Source: Incurvaria masculella (Eukaryota > Arthropoda > Insecta > Lepidoptera > Incurvariidae). From it: a DNA stretch of 64,000 nucleotides. The notes below the pieces were generated by a model that had not been told where the DNA came from, made no database searches, and was given only the letters and a program-made list of their open reading frames with translations. Positions 21,801 to 33,800 of the stretch are shown piece by piece (position 1 is the first letter of the stretch; each line of letters begins with the position of its first letter). A program made the position numbers and the translations under genes. The stretch spans positions 15,295,595 through 15,359,594 of the forward strand of contig OX335644.1 of assembly GCA_946894095.1 (NCBI GenBank). The letters run 5' to 3'.

Positions 21801-24800
21801 TCGAGGTCAGCAAGCTCCGCCTCCAGTGACTTGATTTGCTTCAGCTGAAATTATTAATGGATTACAGATAGTAGATACATTTTCTCACCTTTCAAATCAA
21901 ATGAACACTAACAGGATAAAATGAAACTTTATGTTCATAAAAATTTACTTTGAATGTCCATTATGTAAGGATCAATATAGTTACAAAAAAATATATAAGC
22001 AAATGGTTAGTTTAATGAACACTGAGGGCTCTATTGTCTTGTTTTTCCCTGTTATGTTTGAAATTTAAAAAAACGAGTCGAACTCGCACACGAAGGGTTT
22101 TGTACCATCGTACAAGATTTTACACAAAAAAATCACGTTCTTTGTATGGGGGCAAAAGTGACAGATGGACGGACGGACGGACGAATGGACAGTGGAAGCT
22201 TAGTATATGAGTTCTGTTAGCACCCTTTGGGTACGGAACCCTAAAAAGATCTCTAAGGTTTCCCTACATAACATTTAATGCCTAGTTTAAGGTGGCCCAT
22301 CCCGCTCATCTCCCCATACAAAAGGGGAAAGAAGATCACGCCCATATTTCTTGTCAGAGGTCCAAAATTTTGCTCAAAACAGCTTTATTTGATCGAACTA
22401 GATGTCTGATGACCTTTGGCATTGTAAAATTGTGTTTGGTTTCTAAATTATAAGGTCCGAAAGTTTGAATTTTTTTGCGCGTTTTACACAATAACTTTGG
22501 AGGTGGATTACGCAATGATGAAGTAAGAACATCTTAAAAAGATTAGTCATCGGACATAGCTTATTTAATCAAGATTTATAATCTATTTGGTTTTTGTTAG
22601 ATTTTTGACTACAGCGGTCGTGGTTTACTTTTAGCTATAAGTCGTTTTGAAATTAAAATTTTCGTAAATCTTACCAAATCAAACACTACGCACATTGTCC
22701 CGCCGGGTTGGGCCACCCCGGCGGGACTAACTCATTCGCGGGCACGGTACAAAACTGTGCTGTTGCGCTCTGGAAATTTCTCTGTTTCAAAGAAAAAGAC
22801 AGGCTCCGTGATGAGGAAGATGCAACATGTCCACAAAAAAGACAATGTGCATAGTGTAAGATTTGGTATGATTTACGAAAATTTTAATTACAAAACGACT
22901 TATAGCTAAAAGTAAACCAATACCCCTGTAGTAAAAAATCTAACAAAAACCAAATAGATTATAAATGTTCATTAAAGAAGCTATGTCTGATGACTAATCG
23001 TTTTATGATGTTCTTACTTTATCATTGCGTAATCCACCTCCAAAGATATTGTATAAAATGGGTCAAAAATTCGAACTTTCGGACCTTACAACTTAAAAAC
23101 CAAACACAATTTCACAATGCCGACGGTCATCAGACATCTAGTTCGAACAAATAAAGGTATTTTGAGCAAAATTTGGGATCTCTGACAAGAAATATGGGCG
23201 TGATCTTCTTTCCCCGTTTGCATGGGGAGTTAAGCGGGATGGGCCACCTTAAGAAACGCATTATGAGAATAGACTAAAAAGAAGGTATAGTGTTGCTGAT
23301 AGGATGTCATTGACGATATTCCCCGAGATGCATTCATGGGTAAATGCACATTGAGAGTAAGAAAAAGTGAAAAAGGTTACAAATCAAGCATTGGACATTA
23401 CAGAACTGAACTTGTTTGGTAACAAAAATACCAGGGACAAGCCGGTGGTCAGTGCTAACTTACTCTGCACAGTGTTAGAACCATCTACAGACACAAAAAG
23501 TACCAATGAAACCTTGTGCATTATTATTGAGGACCTTGATCCAGGATCCACGGCATGTCTATGAGTGTTCATTTTGTTTTTCAAAAAATACTGACCGTGG
23601 TGTCCCGATCGGTGATGGAGTACTTCAGGCGCGACTCGAGCCCACGGATCTGCGAGTCCACAGTCGTCAGCTCCGACTCCTTGCGCGACTTCTTCATTGC
23701 CTCCCGCAGCTCCTCCGTCAATTTTTCCTGTTGCAATGATCATTTGTGTCAGACAAACAAACAGAAGTAATTGGGAATAATATTCAAAGCTTATTGTGTG
23801 AGCAACTTTTTAGAAACGGCAAGACTGCAGTAGTTATCCTTCCTGTAAAGTTTTATTTAGTAGATGATTCATTAAAGATGTGCTCCATGATGCAGTTAAC
23901 ACAAAATTTGTTTTTTTATTTTGCCAAACTTCATTTTATATTTCATCTTATATTTTGGTTGGCTAATTGAGTAATTTCAATTAAATACTGTATGAGTAAA
24001 TAAATGTTTCATTTTTTTTGCTTTATTTTGTATGGATCAGATCCAGATAGTTCCTTTAGTTCAGGAATCTATCTGTTGTAATAATAAAGAGAAGTTTCTC
24101 AAATGTAATCATATTTTTTTAATAATGTTGTAGATGCAATGTAATGTAATAGTTGGTAATGGTTGGCTGTATTTGTTACAATGCTAAGTGATTTTGGCAA
24201 AGAAAATGGAGCTTACAAATTAGATAGCATCATTAAAAGAAGTTTCATAAAGCGACCAAAGCTCAAAGGCGCGAGGCCATGGTTCTCGTGCATGTCATGG
24301 GTTCAATCCCCCGCCCCACTTGTGCACAACTTTCTTTCTTTTTCTGTGTGGACCAATCTTGTACATGACCAAATGCACTTATCGTTTAATGATACATAAT
24401 ATTGGTTCCGTGGTTCAGAATCCATTACATTTGAAGTATCCCCTAGTAGATGGACTTATACTAATGTCATCGTTTTAGCTGTAAAATAATGTAGTTAATA
24501 TCGTCTTTATACCTTTAAATATCTAAATATTTTATTAATATAAAATAAAGAAGGAATAAGCACGTATGATTTCCTTAACAGGCAACAATATTAATTTGTT
24601 TCGGAGATTGCAATAATGTGTGATTAGGCAACAAATTACTTTACCTTCTTTGCTTTGAGCTGCGACATGTGTTTCTCATCCCAGCGCTTGGCCTTCCGCG
24701 CCAAGTCCAGCGAACCGCCGGAGATGATCCCGGACTTCTGGTAGAATGTGCCGTCCAGGGCCAACGCCTGATCCATAGCAATTTATTAGTTTTCGATACA

Positions 24801-27800
24801 ATAAAATGTGTTAAGTTCACCTGCAAAACTAAATTTTGTTCATCCGTCTCATGTGGTGTCCGGCTACATCTAAAGATTAAATTCAAAATGCTAATGTGTC
24901 ATTTTTAGGGTTCCGTACACAAAGGATGAAAACGGAACCCTATTACTAAGCCTCAGCTGTCCGTCCGTCCATCACAGGGCTGTATCTCATGAACCGTAAT
25001 AGGTAGGCAGCTGTAAGTTTCAAAAAGTGTGTATTTATTTTGCCGCTATAACAACAAATAGGTAAAATTTAAAAATAATAAGTATTAAAAGGGGCCCCGA
25101 TACAAAAAACGTGATTTTTGTGTTAAATCTTGTACGATGGTATGGAACCCTTCGTGTGCGAGTCCGACTCGCACTTGGCCGGTTTTTTTTGTCTCAAGTG
25201 AAAGATGCAGTTCTGTAGATTACGAAATGGTAAAAAAAACATAACAACTAGAAAAAAAAAAGAATATTCCGCACGCACGCTGATGGAAAATCTCTGTACA
25301 TCGATCATTATTGACATTAGGGAAAGATTGCTAATGTCATAAAATTGTTGAATACGGATAATAAAAGTCAACAGATAGCATTGCAATTCACAATTAAGAA
25401 TACATTATATACAAACCAATGAATATATATATATTTTTTACAATAAAGAGGAGTTAATAGTTAAAATATTTTCATTACGCCTACCTAGGAAAAATTTTGA
25501 ATTAAGCTTAGTTTAATGTTTGTGCAATGATGGCGCTGGTTAGAAATGTCATAGTACCAGCGAAATTAGTGTACGAAGTTAGCAGTCTATGCCTACCATC
25601 CTTTGTCTATGGTGACATGGACAATGAAGGGGTCATAGAGCACTCACGTCATATCGCCCATTGCGGTTGCTGCGATCGAGGTCGTAGGCGACGCGCGACG
25701 CGTCCTCGGGTGTCTCGCACACGAGCGCGTTGTTGGTGACGAACAGCACCGCGCGGTGGATCGCCGGCGGCTCGAAGCGCAACACGTCGAACAGCAGCTT
25801 CACGTTCTTCGGCTCGCGGATGTCTCTGGCGAGGGACGGAACACGCATGTGAAATGGTTCTGACGTTAACTAACGTTACAAACACTTTGCAAACTTTTGA
25901 AGTGAAAACTTCTTTAGCAAAGTTGTGATTTGATGACACAAAAAAGCGATAGGAAAAAGAGATAAATACATACATCTGTAGGATATATCACTATTTTAAA
26001 ATTTCTGCGGTACATAACTATAATATTGCGATACTACGGTGAGGCTACGAAACGTCAAGCAGCACGGCCCTATATTAACATCTTCTTATACTAATAATAA
26101 ATCTGTAAGGGGTGTTCATGGAGTAAGTTGCTTTGTTTTCTAAGATACTTCGTTTGTAGACGTTATGTATGATACTAAAACTAAATTGACGAGTTTTAGA
26201 AATCAGATCTGTATGTATGTATGTATGTTCCTCCATAACTCTTAAACAGATCATCCGAATTAGATGAAACTTAGTACACGTACATTTAAATACCCGGGAA
26301 TTAGGATAGGCTAAATAGAGTTGAGTTCCGCTTACGCTAAGATGTGTCTGTCATACAAACCGGAATATGCCGCGTGGCTCGACGGGAGGGCGGCGGCTGC
26401 AGGGAGGGGGGGGGGGCGGCGCTAACTTTCTTTTAAACCACGGAACAGTTTAACTAATAGGAAGAGCGATCAACGAGGTAGGTTTGTTTACAATATTTGT
26501 AACTGTTTTATACAAAACTTAAGCAAACATTGAAAACTAAGTAATGGAAAATTATAGGTGTTAAAAACATAATCATTATTATCTTACCTAACATTTTTAA
26601 TAGATTACAAATTAATAAAAAACACTCGACCCGAGTTATATGTGTATTTTATCAACGTATAGCATCTCTGGGAGCAGTCAGGTTCAGGATGGGTTACCGT
26701 TTTCGATGTTAAGGCTGGCTGTGGTTTGAAGTCCACGTAAAACTTAAGATAAGAAATCTTAAGTTTTACGTGATACTTACGATACTTACTTACTAGGTAT
26801 GTAATATTGCAGTACAAGTGCAGAAAGGTTTTGGCGACACGTTCTTTAATTTTTTTTTTCTAGCTGGACAAAATGGAAGCTCTAAATGAAAATGAATTGA
26901 TGTTTCTCATTCATTCTTATTGATGCAATCTGTTAGATGGATACATTGTCCTGGACCAGCCTTTTGGACCAGCCCTTTGGGCCTGTTTTTTATCCATGAA
27001 ATAATTCAGCCCGACATTAACCCGAGCGGAGCCGGGTACCGCAGCTAGTAATAAAATATTTCTGTAGGATTTAGCCTGCGAGATAATGATATAAAGTAAA
27101 TTATACAGAGTTTCTTATTATCTTGGTTTACTATTTGTGAAGGTTTCACTTTCCCCGCGTGTGAACTGCGCAGATGAATTTTTTTTCAGTGCGTCTTCTA
27201 ATTCAGCCACCTGCTCAGTAACTCGAAAATTGAACTCTCCTACAGTCCCTGCTTCCATAATCCTCGCCAATGTACCGCTATTTAGGGCCCAGCTTTGAAC
27301 TGTACTCATAAACTAGTTCTTTTGACAGGTTGCATTCTTCTCTCCAGGAAAAATTAAATTCAAGCATCCGCTTCAAGCTGCTAGTGATATAAATAACATA
27401 ATAATAATAATAATGTATCCTTGTGTTACAGTCCATTAGTATAAATATTTAAAAAAATATATATTACTTACGACAAAAATGAACTTGTAGTTTCCCTAAA
27501 AACAGATAGCATAGTCAGAAAAAGGTTGCAACAGCAAACGAAGGCCAAGATAAGCGACTGACCTCAGCCTCTCCTTGAGGGGCTTCGCCTGGATGTAGTC
27601 CAGCGGCAGGAACGTCTCCGGTTCGAGCATCTTCTCCTTCAGGATCTGGATGCACTTCCGTGCGGTCTTCTCCGTGTCCACGACGATCGCCTCCATGTAC
27701 TTGCCGAGCACCTTCGTGATGGCCACATTGTACCGCTTGTGCGTCGGCTGGCACATGTTGATCATGCGATCGTACTGCACATGGACGGTGATGGTGGAAT

Positions 27801-30800
27801 TAAACTCCGAACAGATGTAGGGTCACTATCTGTTTTATTGTCTTTGTTTACCAGAGAATGCTCTTTGGACACAATCCCTCAATCCCCATTTTACTGTCGC
27901 TCAACGCGCAACCGGTCGCGAATGCACCCCTGTCACTGTCTACAATCCCAAAATAAGATCCTCAATCTATCGAGTCGGTAAATTATGGAATGAATTACCC
28001 CCAATGAATTATTTCTCCCAAAGTACAACCTCGGGTCATTTAATGGCAATGTGAAGAAGCCGGCTGACATGGTTTTTTGAAACCCCTGAAAGCCAGTGGG
28101 TTTCGTTGGACCAAGATTCTGGCGTGTACCATATGTTCAGGTGTCCCTACAAAAAAATAAGTATACATGTTGTATTATAGGATTTTGTAGTTTTTTCAAG
28201 CCCAAAAATAAAGATCACAAGATCAAGACATTACCAGCCCCCAAGAAAAGATTTCGATCCTGTAACGTTTCGATCCCCGAGCTGTGCAGTCTCTAGCTCC
28301 GCCTGCAGCTAGACGCGGCGGCTGCGGCTCTCGCTCACGTCCTCGGTACGCACCACGCCCGGGACGTCCTGCTTGAAGTTCTCCACGATCTCCTGCTTCT
28401 TCCGCCGGCAGGCGTCCCCGTGCATGTCGACGCGCGCGTCCCCGAGCTGCGCCGCCACGTCCTCCAGCTCGGCCTGCAGCTAGGCGCAGCGGCCGCGGCT
28501 CTCGCCCACGTTCGCCTAGAACTCGGTACGCACCACGCCCGGGACGTCCTGCTTGAAGTTCTCCACGATCTCCTGCTTCTTCCGCCGGCAGGCGTCCCCG
28601 TGCATGTCGACGCGCGCGTCCCCGAGCTGCGCCGCCACGTCCTCCAGCTCGGCCTGCAGCTAGGCGCAGCGGCCGCGGCTCTCGCCCACGTTCGCCTAGA
28701 ACTCGGTACGCACCACGCCCGGGACGTCCTGCTTGAAGTTCTCCACGATCTCCTGCTTCTTCCGCCGGCGGGCGTCCTCGTGCTTGTCGACGCGTGCGTC
28801 CCCGAGCTGCGCCGCCACGTCCTCCAGCTCGGCCTGCAGCTCGGCGCAGCGGCCGCGGCTCTCACCCACGTCCGACTGCAGCTCCGTGCGCAGGCGACGC
28901 TGCTCCTCCAAAGCTTGCTCGGAGCTCCTGAACACCACAGACAATGTGAGCAAGGGTAGCTCTGAACATTAATGACTTTACACATTTTCGAAATTGTTAT
29001 ACAAACGAGGTTTTTCTCTAAGTCCGGATATAGCATCTTGCTTCTTTCTTAATAAATTGTGACTATCACAATACTACGATTCCACTACGATCTCCCAAGT
29101 CACATGTTTGATACTGAAATTTGTGGCAGGCCAGAAAAAAACATTGTTTAATCCACAAAACGCACTTATCCGATTGGAAAATAAAGTGGCGCATGAACAG
29201 AGCGGGAATGAACCGTGAGAAGCAAGGCCGCTCAAAATAAATTAACAGCCTGAGGCAAAAGATGTAAGTTGATCATTGCTCACCGAATGTGCTCGTTGAG
29301 TTTCTCGATTCGCTTCAACGCCTCATTGCGCTCGTGCCCCTTCTGCCGGTGCTTGTTCTCGAACTCGGACTTGCGCCGCAGCTCGTTGTCGAGCCTGTCC
29401 TGCTCGGCCTTCTGCTCGCGGTTCACAGAGTCCAGCTCCTGTAGGTAGCGCGCCGCCTGCCGCGACGCCTCCATCTTGAGCTCCTCATACTCCTTGATCT
29501 GTGGACATCATATATCACATCATAACAACACTTCTGCTGAACCCATCGAGCTTGTACTTGCGTAGCATTCTGTGTATGTTGAAGCTCCTTCTTCACATCC
29601 TTGCCTCTACAAACAGACATTGTTTGGTTCTCATGTGAACGTGAAAGTGTTTTTCGACCAAGTTGCCACTCGCTTGGGCAGTGCCAGCCCCGTGCGCAGT
29701 GAAACTGTGAAGTGACAGCGACGGCACGCGAAGAGCGCCGAGTGAATGAACGAAGAGTGATGTGATCACTCTTCGTTGTAGGCTGACAGTCGTAGGTTGA
29801 CTGGAATGGATTAAGGTGTAAAAGCGGCTGCGCGTCTTTAGTAGCTAAATACAGCTACCAACCGTGACTAGCTTGTGTACGTGCGCCGCTAGCCTGTGTG
29901 TCCGCAATAATTCTTTAGATAACTAGCATGTACATGTTTCCGGGACCGAGTGTCCGCCCCACCTGCGCCTCCTCGAGGTGCACGTCGCGTCCGCCGTGGC
30001 TCTGCCCGACGACGGTCGCCTCCCACTCGGCCTTCGCCTCCTCCACCTGCCGCAGCTCCGCCTCGAGCTTGCGGATGTCCGCCTGGTGCGCCTCGTGCGC
30101 CTTGCGCGCCTGCTCGAGCGTCTTCGCCGCGCTCTCGCGCTTCTTCTGCGTGTGCGTCACGCTCTCCTTCGCCTTGATGAACGTCGGACGCTTCTTTGTG
30201 ATCTCCACTTCCTGGGGGGATAGTTGACGTTTAATCGACGGCGTAGCCAGGTAGGGGCAGGGGGTACACCCAATGATAGGTTTATTTAGTTAACCTTTTA
30301 CCAAACAAAAGAGATAAGAAATATTGTTTGATTTTGAGAGAAATCTTGGATTTGACATACATTTTTAAGCAAAAATACCTTTATTGGGCAAATCTGCCAT
30401 GAGATAAAATACCTAAGGAAGCCTAAGGGTTGAAGATTTTTGGAAAATGTTACGCACATTAATGGATCGCACAAAGCAAACATTTTGGAAAAAATAAAAT
30501 AAAACACCTTATCTGAGAATAGGAAGAAGTCTGCCAACCTCCCTGAGGTTGGCAGACTTCTTTTCTGTCTTGTCATAGACAGAAAAGGAGTGGTTTTTAA
30601 ATACATGCTTTGCCCATATTTAGGTGATGATATTCCATCGAAGTACCATCGGCGGGACCCCTAGCAAGTTGGATTTTTTTTTCGTAGTACCGCGGGTGGT
30701 ACTGCTAGCAGACGATAGGTTAAGAGTGCTATGTACCCGACCCTCCCTCAGTAATTCATCGATCTGGTGAGTAGAAAATCCCTTGCCTCGATCTAATTCC

Positions 30801-33800
30801 TACACGTACCTCCCACCTTATTGTGTGCGACGGACTTGACTCACCACTTCCCTGATCTCCTGCTCGATCTTGGCGAGCTCTCGCTGCACGGCGCCCGCCT
30901 CCTTCTTCTTCTCCTTGAGTGCCTCCTCCGCCTTCTGCTTGCGCTTCTCCACCTTACCCAGCTCTTGCTGCTTCTTGCGCAGCTCCTCCTCCAGCGTGCC
31001 CGTCTCTTGCTCGTTGTGGTACAGGTTGAACAGCTGCAGTTCCACTTTCGCGTCCACCTGTCACGACAATCACAACATTCTTTGCTATTATTACTTTATT
31101 TGTAAGTAGACGGTTCATACGAGGCACAATGGGGAATATGACCTAACCTAAAAATCTGTTGAAGTTGTCAGAGAATCTACAAAATAATACAGAAAAAAAA
31201 AATTTAAAATACAGAATAGATTTGAAAAATATATTAATTTATCCTACGCAATTGAAGAGACTCAATTTAGTTTTTTTTTTTACTTTTCCAAATCAGTTGT
31301 CCAAATCAATTCAAATGAAGTTGTGGGAAAGAAATAACAGTATAAGTTATGTTAAGTAATAACAGTCAATAACATAACTTACTTACAACATTTCATTTCC
31401 ATCTTTTCGCTGGTCAATTACATTAAAATTAGATTGAGGACAAACAAAAGCTCTTATTATCCTCCAAACATTATTATAACTGCATCATGGAGTACATATT
31501 TCATCTTAAAACTTGACAGGAATATCAGTTTTCAAAGTTTGTTAGGGGAGTTCGCTTTGTTTTTTCGTCCCCATTGGCAACAATTCGATTAAATGCAAGG
31601 ACACTCAACATTTTTGCTTCGAGAACTTGAAATCGGGATTAATCTGAAACAAAACAACATATTTATCCTGATATTACTGCTTCCGGTGCTATATCCATCC
31701 CCCTTTTTTGACCGCATCGTTGCAGGAAGGGCCTAGTTAGACAATAGTGACATTATCACTATCTATCTCGTCTCCGCTCTGCATATTGGGCCATAATTAA
31801 GTTTGAATAATGAATTCTTTTATAAATAAAATTAAAACTACACCGTTAAGGGACCTCCCTACATTGTTACCTAAAAATTTAAGCATTATAGGAGAAGTCT
31901 GTAATATTTATGGACTCTTTAATTGGGACTTGATATTCTTTGACTCTTTGACTCACACAGCAGTGTTACAGCAGATACAGCAAGCGTTAAGATATTTTTG
32001 ACCTAAAAATTTGAGATCTCTTTAGAGATTTGCATGCAGTTTTGAATTTTTTTTTTACTATGTTTATGTCAAGCGAGGCATATGTCTTACACCATGACCA
32101 CACATAAGAGGTGCCCGACGACGCCGATGGGCGTTTGGACTTTCATGGAAGGTGCAAAAACCATACTGACCAGCCGGGTGCTTATTCACACCATATGTTT
32201 GTTTAGATTTTCACTGTTGTTCGACATATTATTTTACGTTTACGGATAAACAGTGTTCAGCTTACTTACTTAGCTCGAGCGAAACGAAGACGAAACATCG
32301 AGCTAACTAAGTAAGCTGAGCACTGTTTATCCGTATACGTAAAATAATATATTCACACCATGTTTGAAGGATCCAGGTTGTACTTTGAGGGTACCTGTAG
32401 AAATACAGATCTAGAGGGTCGGTTGGTTCTGATTTTTAAAATGTCGATATTGAGCAACTGGTAAAACCAGTAAAACCAGGCTCTGTACTATCAGTGTGTC
32501 ATAGGCGTATCGTATACAGGAGGAAGGGTAAAATTCTCTGGAAAAAAACAAAAGCTGGCACACAATACTCACGAGCTCCTGCTTGAGGCGCGTGTACTTC
32601 TCCGCCTCCTCCTTCTCGAACTTGGCCTCCTTGCGCTCCGCCGCCACGCCCTTCTTCTTCTGGTATGAGAACTGGGCCTCCTCGTCCGCGCGGTTCACCT
32701 CCAGCCGACACCGCTCGTACTCCTCCTTCAGAGCGCCCGACCTGCACCGCCACAACCACATCGTGTTACTGAAAAGTGTGCTTAAAAGAATTTTTTTTTT
32801 TTTTTATTGTTACGTCCATCTGCGATCAGTCTTCAGACTATAATCAGATCTCTTGAGTGTGCGTGGTTTTGTAGGTCAAACATGTCCAATAACATTAGAC
32901 CTTCCTCCATACTTAGATCAATCAGAACCGGTTGTCAAGATCCAGTATGTCATATCTTTAAAGTCGTCGTTGCTTGTGATCTGGGATTAGTAGGTTTGAT
33001 GCAAGTACGTTGACATGGTTATTAAGTCGGGTTTTGTATTTGGTAGAGACCATTCTTATTTCATCCATCACCGTAGGAATCTCAAGATGTTCGTGTATTT
33101 CAGTAGTCCGAGTGAACCAGGGAGCTTTGGCTATCTGCTTGAGCATGTTATTTTTAAAACCTTTGCAGAATTTCGATGTTAGAATTGCTGGCACCCCACA
33201 GCTGAATACCATATGTCCATATGGGTTTGAGAATGGCCTTGTAAATGAGCAGCTTGTTCTCTAGACTCAGACTGGAGCCTCTGCCAAGGAGCCAGGTGAT
33301 TTTTTTATAGCGGATGTTCAATTCGTCTCTCTTCTTTGTAATATGTTCTCTCCAGATCAAACGTCTATCGAGATGCATACCAAGGTACTTGACTGACTCC
33401 TTGTGAGGCAGATAATCTTCACCAAGTTTGACAGGGGGGCAGCTACTATTTCCCAGCGAAAACGTGATATGAGTTGACTTGGTTGCACTTGCTTTGATTT
33501 TCCAGTCTTTTAGCCATTGCTTAACCAGATTTAGCTCATTCTGGAGTTCTTGAGAGGCCCTAGTGGGGCTCCCATTGCTTGCTAGCAGAGCGACATCATC
33601 AGCAAATGTTGCTGTCAGGACACATTCCGTAGTTGGAAAATCAGCAGTAAATAACGAGTAGAGCAGAGGTCCTAGGACAGAGCCTTGTGGCACGCCTGCT
33701 ACACAGTTGTAGAACTTGGAACGAGCATCACCTTGTTTGACCTGGAAGAATCTATTGGATAGATAGGATTCAATAATGGTGTAGATCGTGTGTGGCATGC

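Noticed and set aside
27960..28065. LINE C-terminal relic ([13 protein letters not shown]), and a similar one at 54520-54600
   Set aside because: The resemblance to RT tails is one short block each, too weak to list as elements.
28289..28714. Regularly spaced repeats resembling an array (CRISPR-like)
   Set aside because: The units are contiguous 180-bp exon copies with no unique spacers, in a eukaryotic genome.
28335..29036. Long open frames of 233 aa (minus) and 179 aa (plus) with repeated Arg/Trp- or Leu-rich units
   Set aside because: They are wrong-frame readings of the GC-rich exon 9 and its 180-bp tandem copies; a period divisible by three keeps all frames open.
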